Below, piece by piece: positions 31,052 to 39,971 of a stretch of DNA of 55,656 nucleotides (position 1 is its first letter; the number at the start of each line of letters is the position of its first letter). The DNA comes from Methylobacterium iners (GTDB taxonomy: Bacteria > Pseudomonadota > Alphaproteobacteria > Rhizobiales > Beijerinckiaceae), in contig NZ_BPQP01000074.1 of the NCBI RefSeq assembly GCF_022179305.1, positions 1-55,656 of the forward strand, given 5' to 3'. A model generated the notes under the pieces. It did not search any database. It was not told the DNA's origin and saw only the letters and a list, made by a program, of their open reading frames with translations. Both the position numbers and the translations under genes were made by a program.

Positions 31052-31690
31052 CTAGGACAGGATGCGGATGCCAGTCGGCGTCTCGACGACGGCCTCGTAG
31101 CGGAACCGTGGCCCCGCCCGGATTGTGATCGCGCCCGTCAGGCCGAGGTCGCCGTAGCGACGTTCGACCTCGGCGGGGTCCGGATGCTCCACCACCAAGG
31201 AGGCCAGCCGGGCTCCGAGATCGGGCATGGCGGGAGCGGGGCAGCCGCGCTCGCCCCAGTCGATGAGGCAAGGCGCAAGTCCGTCGAGGGGCAGCGCACC
31301 GTCGTCCCGCACGCCGAAGGACCAGACGCGGTCGCCCCGCGAGACGCGCCGGCTCCGTCCGAGGAGCGGGCACGTCCGGCCGAGGATCGCGTCGAGCTCC
31401 GGGGTCTGGGCCACCCAGGTCCGGAGCCGGCGTCCCGCATCCCAGTCGCGCCGCACCTGCGCTGCCTCGTCGAGGCCGAACCAGCGCGGATGGACCGGCT
31501 GCGCCGCCTCGGGATCGACGGCGATCACCTCCAGGAAGACGTCGCCGCCGAGGCGGAGCAGGTGGTTGTAGGTCCCCATCTCCGGATGGCGGCCGCCGAA
31601 GGGCATGTCGAGGCCGAGGCAGTCGCGGACGTGGTCCACGCCCTCGCGCAGGGTCGGGGCGATGACGGTGAGGTGGTCGAGATGGGGCAT
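31052..31690 (-). CDS. VOC superfamily glyoxalase-like protein
   Basis: A 212-residue protein starting MPHLDHLTVIAPTLREGVDH, with a betaalphabeta-type start typical of the vicinal-oxygen-chelate fold and the 'glyoxalase-like' (Glyoxalase_3) family. GTYNHLLRLGGDVFLEVIAVDP supplies the usual histidine and glutamate of the metal site. A second half-repeat with CLIDWGERGCP and LASLVVEHPDP follows. The substrate is unknown. It is convergent with the GGDEF-EAL gene. Confidence 0.87.
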   Translation of the reverse strand: MPHLDHLTVIAPTLREGVDHVRDCLGLDMPFGGRHPEMGTYNHLLRLGGDVFLEVIAVDPEAAQPVHPRWFGLDEAAQVRRDWDAGRRLRTWVAQTPELDAILGRTCPLLGRSRRVSRGDRVWSFGVRDDGALPLDGLAPCLIDWGERGCPAPAMPDLGARLASLVVEHPDPAEVERRYGDLGLTGAITIRAGPRFRYEAVVETPTGIRILS

Positions 31691-31733
31691 GGCAGCGTCC
31701 GTGGGGGTTTCAGCCGGACGGCGGTCTTACCTT

Positions 31734-32075
31734 CTATCTGCGGCCGATCACGTCCAAGCCGTTCCAAGCAAGCAAGAGCGCAAGGGCGACGGGGATCAGG
31801 GTATCAATCGCGTTCGCGTAGATGGACCTGCGAATAGTCTCGCCCGCCATGCCGCGCAAAGCATTCTCACGGATTTTGGGCGTTGCCTCATCCACGACCA
31901 CAGCACGGAATGCCGCCAGGGTGCTTTCGGCTTCATGCCTTAAAGTGAGAGGGTCCGGCTGTCCAAGGGGCGGCAACCGGCTGACCCGCCTCGGAGGGTA
32001 GGTCAAAAGTCTCGACGAGGTGCGGAAACACCGCGGCTCCACCCCTCGGTCACGCGGCGCTCCATGGACCCGCAC
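31734..32075 (-). CDS. Doubtful small protein with a C-terminal membrane helix
   Basis: A 113-codon frame from a GTG that follows the stop of the immunity-like gene by one base (TGA-C-GTG). The last ~65 residues look protein-like: an acidic helix (RHEAESTLAAFRAVVVDEA), ENALRGMAGETIRRSIYANA and a membrane segment DTLIPVALALLLAWNGL. The first ~45 residues look like non-coding sequence. Codon bias is weaker than in the neighbours. It may be a small coupled gene with a later start, or the remnant of a larger membrane protein. I do not recognise a family. Confidence 0.35.
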   Translation of the reverse strand: MRVHGAPRDRGVEPRCFRTSSRLLTYPPRRVSRLPPLGQPDPLTLRHEAESTLAAFRAVVVDEATPKIRENALRGMAGETIRRSIYANAIDTLIPVALALLLAWNGLDVIGRR

Positions 32076-32076
32076 G

Positions 32077-32352
32077 TCAAAGCCGGTCGCGCGCGCCCCG
32101 CAGCAATCCCCGCAGGTTCTGGACGGTCGGGAAGTAGATATCGGAATCGACCGAATCCCAGAGCCGCATCAACCCGTCGTCGGGCACGTCGTCCTGAAGC
32201 GCACGATCGATGAATTCACGCAGACGAGCGCGTTCTTTGCCGATAAGATCGCTTAGAACGAAGTCGTACATCTCCTCCTCGGTCGGTGCGATCCAATCTA
32301 TATCCTGTATGAACCGACGACCGAACTTATGAAACTCTGGCGAAGCCTGCAT
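32077..32352 (-). CDS. Orphan CdiI-like immunity protein
   Basis: A 91-residue acidic protein (MQASPEFHKFGRRFIQDIDW start). The pattern of FxRRFIQDIDWIAPTEEEMY, then LIGKERARLREFIDRAL, DDGLMRLWDSVDSDIYFP and a C-terminal LRGLLRGARDRL resembles by eye the helical 'contact-dependent growth inhibition immunity' family (CdiI_4-like): FxxYFxQDWD, LxxEIxxLL, and an ending helix. GGAGATTGAG just before the ATG is a good ribosome site. No cdiA or cdiB toxin gene is in the window, so it would be an orphan immunity gene. Its codon use is less biased than that of the neighbours. The family call is tentative. Confidence 0.6.
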   Translation of the reverse strand: MQASPEFHKFGRRFIQDIDWIAPTEEEMYDFVLSDLIGKERARLREFIDRALQDDVPDDGLMRLWDSVDSDIYFPTVQNLRGLLRGARDRL

Positions 32353-32509
32353 CTCAATCTCCGTCGTTTCGAGGATAGGCTGTGTGGACGCGATAGCCGT
32401 TCCTGCTCGCGGAATCACGCAAGATAAGGACTCCGACGCCATAGGTGTTGCGCATGTATGGGTCCAACCGTCCGGCCGTAAACTCAACGCTGATCTATGC
32501 CGGCCCAAG

Positions 32510-32546
32510 AAACGGAAAGCGCCGGGGTCTCGATGACCCCGGCGCT
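32510..32546 (-). terminator. Rho-independent terminator of glnA
   Basis: On the reverse strand, AGCGCCGGGGTC and GACCCCGGCGCT form a perfect 12-base stem around a five-base loop (32518-32546), followed by TTTCCGTTTCTT. It lies about 55 bases after the glnA stop and ends that transcript. Confidence 0.85.
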
Positions 32547-32599
32547 CACGCCTCACCACATTTCCGATGCGACCGGTTCGAACTCGACCGGCTGCCGGC

Positions 32600-34012
32600 T
32601 CACTGCGAGTAGTACATCGTGAACTCGACCGGGTGCGGGGTCATCTCGTAGCGCATCACTTCCGTCATCTTCAGCTCGATGAAGGAATCGATGAGGTCGT
32701 CCGAGAAGACGCCGCCGGTCTTGAGGAAGGCGCGGTCCTTGTCGAGGTTGGTCAGGGCCTCACGCAGGCTGCCGCAGACGGTCGGGATCTTGCGCAGCTC
32801 CCGCGGGGGCAGGTCGTAGAGGTCCTTGTCCATGGCCTGGCCAGGATCGATCTTGTTCAGGATGCCGTCCAGCCCGGCCATGAGCAGGGCGGAAAAGGCG
32901 AGGTAGGGGTTCGCCATCGGATCGGGGAAGCGGACCTCGACGCGCTTGGCCTTCGGGTTGTTGGTCCAGGGGATGCGGCAGGAGGCCGAGCGGTTGCGCG
33001 CCGAATAGGCGAGCAGCACGGGAGCCTCGTAGCCCGGCACCAGGCGCTTGTAGGAGTTCGTGGAGGGGTTGGTGAAGGCGTTGAGCGCCTTGGCGTGGCG
33101 GATGATGCCGCCGATGTACCAGAGGCATTCCTGGGAGAGGTCCGCGTACTTGTTGCCGGCGAACAAGGGCTTGCCGCCCTTCCAGATCGACTGGTGCACG
33201 TGCATGCCGGAGCCGTTGTCGCCGTAGACGGGCTTGGGCATGAAGGTCGCGGTCTTGCCGTAGCTCTGGGCCACGTTGTGGATGCAGTACTTGTAGACCT
33301 GCATGTGGTCGGCGAGCAGCGTCAGCGTGTCGAACTTCATGCCGAGCTCGTGCTGAGCGCTCGCCACCTCGTGGTGGTGCTTCTCGACCTTGACGCCCAT
33401 GGACTGCATCGCGGCCAGCATCTCGCCGCGCATGTCCTGCGCCGAATCCTGCGGCGGAACGGGGAAGTAGCCGCCCTTGGTCTGGACGCGGTGGCCGAGA
33501 TTGCCGCCCTCGTAATCGGTCATGCCGTTGATCGGCAGCTCGACCGAATCGAGCTTGAAGCCGGTCTCGTAGGGATCGGAGGCGAACTTGACGTCGTCGA
33601 ACACGAAGAACTCGGCCTCGGGGCCGACATAGATCGTGTCGCCGATGCCGGACGCCTTGAGGAAGGCCTCGGCCTTCTTGGCGGTGCCGCGCGGGTCGCG
33701 GGAATAGGGCTCGCCGGTCGCAGGCTCGAGCACGTCGCAGACGATCGACATGGTCGAGGCCGAGTAGAACGGGTCCATGCAGGCCGTGGCCGGGTCGGGC
33801 ATCAGCAGCATGTCGGACTCGTTGATCGCCTTCCAGCCGGCGATCGAGGAGCCGTCGAACATCGTGCCTTCCTGGAAGATCTCGTCGTCGACGAGGCTGA
33901 CGTCGAAGGTGACGTGCTGCCACTTGCCCCTCGGGTCCGTGAACCGGAAGTCCACGTACTTGACGTCGTTGTCCTTGATCTCTTGCAGGACCTGCGAAGC
34001 GGTCTTAGCCAT
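32600..34012 (-). CDS. glnA: Glutamine synthetase, type I
   Basis: GlnA makes glutamine from glutamate, ammonia and ATP. The 470-residue subunit has the standard GS-I features: the N-terminal beta-grasp ([19 protein letters not shown]), [17 protein letters not shown], the metal/ATP site [32 protein letters not shown] and the adenylylation site Tyr399 in KDLYDLPP. Activity is therefore probably controlled by GlnE adenylylation under PII (GlnB), which is encoded 850 bases upstream on the same strand. Unlike the usual tight glnB-glnA pair, a forward-strand gene lies between them, so glnA should have its own promoter. A clear terminator follows. Confidence 0.97.
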   Translation of the reverse strand: MAKTASQVLQEIKDNDVKYVDFRFTDPRGKWQHVTFDVSLVDDEIFQEGTMFDGSSIAGWKAINESDMLLMPDPATACMDPFYSASTMSIVCDVLEPATGEPYSRDPRGTAKKAEAFLKASGIGDTIYVGPEAEFFVFDDVKFASDPYETGFKLDSVELPINGMTDYEGGNLGHRVQTKGGYFPVPPQDSAQDMRGEMLAAMQSMGVKVEKHHHEVASAQHELGMKFDTLTLLADHMQVYKYCIHNVAQSYGKTATFMPKPVYGDNGSGMHVHQSIWKGGKPLFAGNKYADLSQECLWYIGGIIRHAKALNAFTNPSTNSYKRLVPGYEAPVLLAYSARNRSASCRIPWTNNPKAKRVEVRFPDPMANPYLAFSALLMAGLDGILNKIDPGQAMDKDLYDLPPRELRKIPTVCGSLREALTNLDKDRAFLKTGGVFSDDLIDSFIELKMTEVMRYEMTPHPVEFTMYYSQ

Positions 34013-34311
34013 CCCGGAGCCTCTCCCTGGAGTCGCGGCGTTCAGCCGTGGTTGCGCCGCGGGTCGGCGAACGCCCGCAGTCGAAAGCGCGCCCTTATTG
34101 CAGGGAATCGCCCGTAGATGAAGCGGCGAAGCTGGGGCCCGGCGCGCCGGGCATGATGGCGAAACCGATGGGGGCCCGACAGGCCGCCCGGAGGTTTGGG
34201 ATCATCTCCCGCGGCAAGCGGTTTTCCCCTCGTGCGCCCTCCTCCAGGCCGGCCGACGGGGCGGCCGAGGCGCTCACAGGCGCGCGATGCGATCACAGGA
34301 GAAAACCGACG
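34013..34311. other. Intergenic region between glnA and a forward gene
   Basis: About 300 bases that must hold the reverse-strand glnA leader and the forward promoter of the 117-residue protein. A weak sigma-54-like element on the reverse strand, GGGAAAACCGCTTGCC (34213-34228), has GG and GC at the right spacing and a perfect TTGC, but a poor -24 part. A ribosome site AGGAGA precedes the forward gene. Nothing else was recognised. Confidence 0.4.
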
Positions 34312-34665
34312 ATGGCAGACATCCGCTCACATGATCCGCTCGGACGGTCCGACGGCCGGTCTGGTTCGAGCTACAATGGCGGCTCGTCCGGCAGCGGTGC
34401 AGGCCTCGCAGACCAGGCGAAATCCGTGCTGCGGGACGCGACCGATCGGGCCTCGGAGACCTGGGACAACGCCTCGGATTACGGTGCCCGCACCTACCGC
34501 CAGGGCACGCGCGCGGTCGGCGAGGTGGACGCCACCACGATGACGGGCCTCGTCATCGCCGGAGCCATCGGCTTCGGCCTCGCCTGGCTCATCTTCGGCC
34601 AGCAATCCCGCTCGGGCAGCTATGTTGCAAGGGGAATGAGCGAGGGCAGCGAACGCCGCTACTAG
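34312..34665 (+). CDS. Hypothetical protein with a C-terminal membrane helix, between glnB and glnA
   Basis: A 117-residue protein. The first ~30 residues are Ser/Gly-rich (GSSYNGGSSGSGAGLADQAK), residues 35-75 form an amphipathic helix (SVLRDATDRASETWDNASDY) like those of CsbD- or ElaB/DUF883-type envelope-stress proteins, and one membrane helix (TGLVIAGAIGFGLAWLIFG) follows near the C-terminus. AGGAGA precedes ATG 34312. The layout resembles tail-anchored ElaB/YqjD-like proteins, but without certainty. It is transcribed opposite to, and lies between, glnB and glnA. Confidence 0.75.
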   Translation: MADIRSHDPLGRSDGRSGSSYNGGSSGSGAGLADQAKSVLRDATDRASETWDNASDYGARTYRQGTRAVGEVDATTMTGLVIAGAIGFGLAWLIFGQQSRSGSYVARGMSEGSERRY

Positions 34666-34861
34666 GCGGAGCGCCGGCGGCGGGCCGAGCTCGATCGAGC
34701 CTGATCCGGCCTGCTGCCGGCAGGGGGTCGATCCCGGTCCGCCATGTCCTCGTTGCCACATTCGGTTGGGCCACCTGCCGCGAGGTGGCCGCCGCGAGAC
34801 ATCTCCGCTGCGTTCGGAACGTTCCGGCGCCTGCGCGCCGCGGCTCCGGCACTTGCAAGGC

Positions 34862-35233
<372 letters not shown>

Positions 35234-35242
35234 CTATTTCCT

Positions 35243-35258
35243 AGCATCGCGAGTGCCT
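35243..35258 (-). promoter_or_regulatory. Sigma-54-like promoter of glnB
   Basis: Read on the reverse strand, AGGCACTCGCGATGCT matches the RpoN consensus TGGCAC-N5-TTGC at GGCAC, the five-base spacer, TGC and the final T; only the first T and one base of the -12 element differ. The predicted start site would be near 35231, giving a leader of about 30 bases before the glnB ATG. Confidence 0.6.
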
Positions 35259-35411
35259 ATCCGCCACGTTGTTTCGGAGCGGCCCGCGCGGAAACGGCCC
35301 AAGGCCTGTGCAGCCCCTGCAAATCGTTTCGGCAGGCGGCGGCGGGCAGGCCGGTTTCGAGGCAGGGCCTGAGCGGGCGGCAGGCAGACCGGCGAGAGAA
35401 GGAAGACGCCC

Positions 35412-36908
35412 ATGCGGCTGCTCACGGTGGAGGCTATGCGCCGGGTCGACGCGACGGCGATCGCGGGCGGGACCGCCGGCCTCGACCTCATGCGGCGGGC
35501 CGGGCGGGCCGTGGCCGAGCGCGCCGAGGCGCTGGCCCCGCCCGATGCGCCGATCCTGATCCTGTGCGGGCCGGGCAACAACGGCGGCGACGGCTTCGTC
35601 GCGGCCCGGGTGCTGGCGGATGCAGGCCGCAAGGTGGAACTGCACCTGCTCGGCGAGGTCTCGGACTTGAAGGGCGACGCCGCCGGCGCCGCTGCGGAAT
35701 GGACCGGCTCGGTCGTCCCGGCCTCGCCCGCGGATATCGGCCGGTTCGAGCTCGTCGTCGACGCGCTCTTCGGGGCTGGGCTCGCGCGGGACATCGAGGG
35801 CGCGGCCCGGGTGCTCCTCGAGGGGGTCGCGGCCTCCGGCGTCCCGGTGCTCGCGGTCGACGTGCCGAGCGGCGTCGACGGGGATACCGGCGCGATCCGC
35901 GGCTTCGCCCTCCAGGCCGTCGAGACCGTCACCTTCGTGGCCCTCAAGCCCGGGCACCTGCTCCAGCCTGGCCGGTCGCGCTGCGGGCACCTCCACGTCG
36001 CCAGGATCGGCACCGGGACGGCGGCGCTGGAGGCAGGCTACGCGGCGGCCGAGCCGCCCGTCTTCCGCAACGGGCCCGATCTGTGGGGGCCCGCCTTTCC
36101 GCGCCTCGATGCAGGAAGCCACAAATACACCCGCGGCCACGCCCTCGTCCTCTCAGGGCCCGCCTACCGCACCGGCGCCGCCCGGCTCGGCGCCCGCGCC
36201 GCGCTGCGGGTCGGAGCCGGGCTCGTCACCCTCGCCTCGCCGGCCTCGGCGCTGCCTGAGAACGCCGCCCAGCTCACCGCGATCATGCTGCGCCCCTGCG
36301 AAACCCCGGACGACCTCGACGACCTCCTCACCGACGAGCGCCTCAACGTCGTCCTCGCCGGGCCCGGCCTCGGGGTCTCGGCGGGAACCCGCGACCTCGT
36401 CGCGGTGGCGGCCGCCGCCGGACGCGGCCTCGTCCTCGACGCCGACGCGCTGACGAGCTTTCGGGGCCAGGCGCCTCTCCTCGCGAGCCACCTCGCGGAA
36501 GGGGACGCCAGCGCCGTGCTGACGCCCCACGAGGGCGAGTTCGCCCGGCTCTTCTCCGGCACCGAGGCGGTCGCAGCGGACGCAAGCAAGCTGGAGCGGG
36601 CGCGTCGGGCGGCTGCGCTCATCGGTGCGACCCTTGTCCTGAAAGGCGCCGACACCATCGTCGCGACCCCCGACGGCCGGGCCGCGATCAACGACCACAG
36701 CACGCCCTATCTCGGCACGGCCGGCTCCGGCGACGTGCTGGCCGGGCTGATCGCCGGGCTGCTGTCCCAGGGCATGCTGCCCTTCGAGGCCGCCTGCGCG
36801 GCGGTCTGGCTCCACGGCGACGCCGGGCTGCGCCACGGGCCGGGCCTCATCGCGGAGGATCTGCCGGAGCTGATGCCCACGGTCCTGCGGGATTTTCTAG
36901 GGAGCTAA
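35412..36908 (+). CDS. nnr: Bifunctional NAD(P)H-hydrate repair enzyme (epimerase/dehydratase)
   Basis: Nnr repairs hydrated NAD(P)H: the N-terminal YjeF_N domain epimerises the S and R forms, and the C-terminal ADP-dependent dehydratase restores NAD(P)H. Residues 1-210 include MRRAGRAVAERA, LCGPGNNGGDGFVAARVL and VDVPSGVDGDTG. Residues 220-498 include GHALVLSGPAYRTGAARLGA, GPGLG, LDADAL, TPHEGEFARLF and the dehydratase signature LGTAGSGDVLAG. The 498-residue length is typical. It is divergent from glnB with about 210 bases between. Confidence 0.95.
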   Translation: MRLLTVEAMRRVDATAIAGGTAGLDLMRRAGRAVAERAEALAPPDAPILILCGPGNNGGDGFVAARVLADAGRKVELHLLGEVSDLKGDAAGAAAEWTGSVVPASPADIGRFELVVDALFGAGLARDIEGAARVLLEGVAASGVPVLAVDVPSGVDGDTGAIRGFALQAVETVTFVALKPGHLLQPGRSRCGHLHVARIGTGTAALEAGYAAAEPPVFRNGPDLWGPAFPRLDAGSHKYTRGHALVLSGPAYRTGAARLGARAALRVGAGLVTLASPASALPENAAQLTAIMLRPCETPDDLDDLLTDERLNVVLAGPGLGVSAGTRDLVAVAAAAGRGLVLDADALTSFRGQAPLLASHLAEGDASAVLTPHEGEFARLFSGTEAVAADASKLERARRAAALIGATLVLKGADTIVATPDGRAAINDHSTPYLGTAGSGDVLAGLIAGLLSQGMLPFEAACAAVWLHGDAGLRHGPGLIAEDLPELMPTVLRDFLGS

Positions 36909-36981
36909 GTGCCTTTGCTGGTCCTCTCGATCGCAGTTTCACGCGGAGCCGGCAGAACGAGCCCTTCCACCCGCAACGTTT

Positions 36982-37017
36982 GTCATTCCGGGGCGCCGCA
37001 GGGGAGCCCTGAATGGC
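36982..37017. repeat. Imperfect GTCATTCCGGGG-type repeat
   Basis: TGTCATTCCGGGGCGCC is followed by GGGGAGCCCTGAATGGC, an imperfect partner of the left arm. The left arm is identical to that of the perfect hairpin at 27643. It lies in the 163-base gap between convergent nnr and fbpB. Confidence 0.6.
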
Positions 37018-37071
37018 ATCCCTATCCGCAGTTGCCGACGATGGAGAAAGGCGTCGAGGAGAGAGGAATCC

Positions 37072-38796
37072 CTACCCCTCCACCCGCGCCGGCGTCCCGA
37101 GCCGCAGCAGCACGGCCACCGGGATCAGCCCGACGAGCACGATGAGCAGCGCCGCCACCGTCCCATCCTCGTAGGTCCCCCGCGCCGCCTCGCCGTAGAG
37201 ATGCGTCGCCAGGGTCTCGACGTTGAGCGGGCGCAGGAGCAGCGTCGCCGGCAGCTCCTTCACACAATCCACGAAGACGAGGAGCGCTCCGCTGAGCAGC
37301 GCCGGCCAAGTCAGCGGCAGCTGCACCTGCCGCAGGGTCTCGCTGGGGCCGCGGCCCAGCATCCGCGCGGCGTCCGGCAGAGAGGCGGGCACCCGCGCCA
37401 ACCCCGCCTCGCAGGTGCCGATGCTGACGGCGAGGAAGCGCACCAGATAGGCGATGACCAGCGCCCCGCCGGTCCCGAGGCCGATCAGCGCCGGGGCCGC
37501 GCCGAACAGGCTCTTGCTCGCGGCGGCGAGCGCCGAATCGGCGAAGGCCAGCGGCGAGAGCAGGCCGATGGCGAGGATGGTACCGGGCAGCGCGTAGCCG
37601 AGGCTCGCCACCCGGATCAGCACCTGGCCGAACCGCCGCGCGACGAGGCGCGGCCCCGCGGCGACGAGGAAGCCGATCGCCGCCGCGATCAGCGTCGCGA
37701 TGCCCGCGTAGAGGACCGTGTTCACCACCTCCCGCCCCAGCGTGTCCGGCAGGCCCGAGCGGCCGATGCGCAGGGCGGCAGAATGCGCGAGATAGGCGGC
37801 CGGGATCAGGAAGCCGATGGCGATGGGCAGGAGCCCGAGGAGGAGCGCGGCGAGCGCTCCCCAGCCGCGGAGCCGCTGGCGGACCATGGCGCGCGGGCGC
37901 TGCGCCGTCGCGGCGTAGCCCTTCCGGCGCCGCGCCCAGCGCTCGGCCGCCACGAGCGCGATCACCACGACGAGCATCACCAGCGCGATCTGCGCGGCGC
38001 CGGGGAGGTCGGAGCGGTTCACCCAGGTCGCGTAGACCTGGACCGTGAGCGTGCGCACGCCGAGGAATTCGGCCGCGCCGATGTCGTTGAGCGCCTCCAT
38101 CAGCGCGAGACTGGCGCCGAGCGCGATCGCCGGCCGGGCCATCGGCAGGGCGACGCGCCGGAACACCGCGGCCGGCGAGCCGCCGAGCGCGCGGGCCGCC
38201 TCGATCAGGTTGCCCGCCTGCATCAGGAAGAGCGCCCGGGTCGGCAGGTAGACGTAGGGGTAGAGCACGAAGCCGAGCAGCAGGATGCAGCCCGGCAGGG
38301 AGCGCAGCTCCGGCAGGGACAGGTCGCGCGGGCTCGTCAGGCCGAGGATGCCGCGCAGGGTCGTCTGGACCGGCCCGATCGGGTGGAGGACGTCGAGATA
38401 GGCGTAGGCGATGATGTAGGTCGGCACCGCCAGCGGCAGCAGCAGCCCCGCATCGAGCAGCCGACGCCCCGGGAAGTCGTAGGCCGAGACCAGCCAGGCC
38501 GCGCCCGTGCCGAGCACGATCACCATCAGCCCGACGCCGAGCAGCAGCAGGGCCGTGTCGGCGATCGCCTGCGGCAGGACATGGGCGGCGAGGTGCGGCC
38601 AGAGCTCGCCCGAGCCCTGCGCCGCCGAGAGGGCGAGGGAGGCGAGCGGGCTGAGCACCACGAGGGCGATGGCGGCCGCGCCCACCCCCCAGGCCGCAGC
38701 GCGCAGGCGGGGACCCGCGCGGCGGAAGCCAGCAGCCGGCCGCGCGGCCCCGTCGATCAGGTCCTCGATGCGCGGCGCATGCGCGGTGGCTGGCAT
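37072..38796 (-). CDS. fbpB: Ferric iron ABC transporter, permease
   Basis: A 574-residue permease with about 12 membrane helices and two internally related halves, each ending in a binding-protein-dependent transport EAA loop (EAARALGGSPAAVFRRVALP and a second near PDAARMLGRGPSETLRQVQLP). This fused layout is that of FbpB/SfuB, which moves Fe3+ from the periplasm. PTYIIAYAYLDVL in the first half is typical. It starts 11 bases after the fbpA stop on the same strand and so is co-transcribed with the binding protein. Confidence 0.93.
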   Translation of the reverse strand: MPATAHAPRIEDLIDGAARPAAGFRRAGPRLRAAAWGVGAAAIALVVLSPLASLALSAAQGSGELWPHLAAHVLPQAIADTALLLLGVGLMVIVLGTGAAWLVSAYDFPGRRLLDAGLLLPLAVPTYIIAYAYLDVLHPIGPVQTTLRGILGLTSPRDLSLPELRSLPGCILLLGFVLYPYVYLPTRALFLMQAGNLIEAARALGGSPAAVFRRVALPMARPAIALGASLALMEALNDIGAAEFLGVRTLTVQVYATWVNRSDLPGAAQIALVMLVVVIALVAAERWARRRKGYAATAQRPRAMVRQRLRGWGALAALLLGLLPIAIGFLIPAAYLAHSAALRIGRSGLPDTLGREVVNTVLYAGIATLIAAAIGFLVAAGPRLVARRFGQVLIRVASLGYALPGTILAIGLLSPLAFADSALAAASKSLFGAAPALIGLGTGGALVIAYLVRFLAVSIGTCEAGLARVPASLPDAARMLGRGPSETLRQVQLPLTWPALLSGALLVFVDCVKELPATLLLRPLNVETLATHLYGEAARGTYEDGTVAALLIVLVGLIPVAVLLRLGTPARVEG

Positions 38797-38807
38797 CGCG
38801 GGTTCGA

Positions 38808-39830
38808 TCAGTTGTCGAAGCCGACCTTGTCGACGAGCAGGCTCGCCGCCTTGCGGTTGCGGGCGATCTCGGCGAGCGACACGGTGTCGATCTTGAGGGT
38901 CCCGAGCTCGGCGAGGAGCGGGTCGATCGGGGCGCCGGCCTTCACGGGATACTCGAAATTGGCCTTGGCATAGAGGCCCTGGGCCTCGTCGGAGACGAGG
39001 TATTCGAGGAGCTTCACGGCCTCGTCGCGGTTCGGCGCGTTCTTGGCGACCACGGCGCCCGAGATGTTCACGTGCGTGCCGCCCTCCTGGAAGCTCGGCA
39101 GCACGACCTTGATCGCCTCACCCCACTTCACCTGCTCCGGGCCGCCCTTCCCCGAGCGCATCAGGCCGACATAGTAGGAATTGGCCAGCCCGATCTCGCA
39201 GATGTCGGCGAGGATGTCCTTGGCCACGTCGCGGTCGCCGCCGGCGGGCTTGCGGGCGAGGTTGGCCTTGACCGCGCGCAGCCAGGCCTCCGCCTTCTCG
39301 GGGCCGTGCTTGACGAGGTAGTGGGCGATCAGCGCCGTGTTGTAGGGGTGCTGGCCGGCGCGCAGGCAGATCTTGCCCTTCCAGGCCGGGTCGGCGAGGT
39401 CCTCGTAGGAGATCGCCTTGAGGTCGTTGAGGCCGCGGTCGGCGTAGAGCACGCGGGCCCGGGTCGAGAGCGCGAACCAGCGCCCGTCGGCGCCGCGCAG
39501 GGCGGCGGGCACGGCCGCCTCGAGCGCCGCCGAGCGCACCGGCTGGGCAAGGTCGCGGTCGACGAGCTCGATCAGGTTGCCGATGTCGACGGTCATCAGC
39601 ACGTCGGCGGTGGCGCGCTCGCCCTCGGCGGCCACGCGCTCGGCCAGACCCTTTTCGACGAAGACGGTGTTGACCGTGACGCCGCTCTTGGCCTTGTAGG
39701 CGTCGAGCAGCGGCTTGATCAGGCCGGGCTCGCGGGTCGTGTAGAGGTTGACCTCGGCCGCTTGAGCATGTCCGAGCGCCGCGAGCGCGAAGACACCACA
39801 GGCACCGACCCTTGCAACCCAACCGAGCAT
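38808..39830 (-). CDS. fbpA: Ferric iron ABC transporter, periplasmic binding protein
   Basis: A 340-residue precursor with a signal peptide (VGACGVFALAALGHAQA). The mature part begins AEVNLYTTREPGL and shows the FbpA/FutA/Afu fold features LLDAYKAKSGVTVNTVF, the tandem tyrosines Tyr219-Tyr220 in LANSYYVGLM that bind Fe3+, and NISGAVVAKNAPNRDEAVKL. ATG 39830 is used, with GGAGAAGGG upstream at good spacing; an upstream in-frame start at 39890 would precede the signal peptide. A 140-base AT-rich gap separates it from fbpC, so it may have its own promoter. Confidence 0.93.
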   Translation of the reverse strand: MLGWVARVGACGVFALAALGHAQAAEVNLYTTREPGLIKPLLDAYKAKSGVTVNTVFVEKGLAERVAAEGERATADVLMTVDIGNLIELVDRDLAQPVRSAALEAAVPAALRGADGRWFALSTRARVLYADRGLNDLKAISYEDLADPAWKGKICLRAGQHPYNTALIAHYLVKHGPEKAEAWLRAVKANLARKPAGGDRDVAKDILADICEIGLANSYYVGLMRSGKGGPEQVKWGEAIKVVLPSFQEGGTHVNISGAVVAKNAPNRDEAVKLLEYLVSDEAQGLYAKANFEYPVKAGAPIDPLLAELGTLKIDTVSLAEIARNRKAASLLVDKVGFDN

Positions 39831-39912
39831 GATGTGCGACCCTTCTCCAAAAGAGGGCCGTTGCAAAGCATCGGGCGCGGCAAAGAGCAAGCAGGATGTA
39901 TTTGATTTAAAA

Positions 39913-39925
39913 CAGTTAAAAACTG
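39913..39925. promoter_or_regulatory. Palindrome in the AT-rich fbpC-fbpA gap
   Basis: CAGTTAAAAACTG is an inverted repeat (five-base arms, three-base centre) in a markedly AT-rich stretch about 85 bases upstream of fbpA. It could be part of an iron-responsive promoter, but it does not match the Fur, RirA or Irr boxes I know. Confidence 0.3.
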
Positions 39926-39971
39926 AGTTGAAATTCCCAGTCTAGTATTGATCTAAAGTAGGCGCTCCAGA

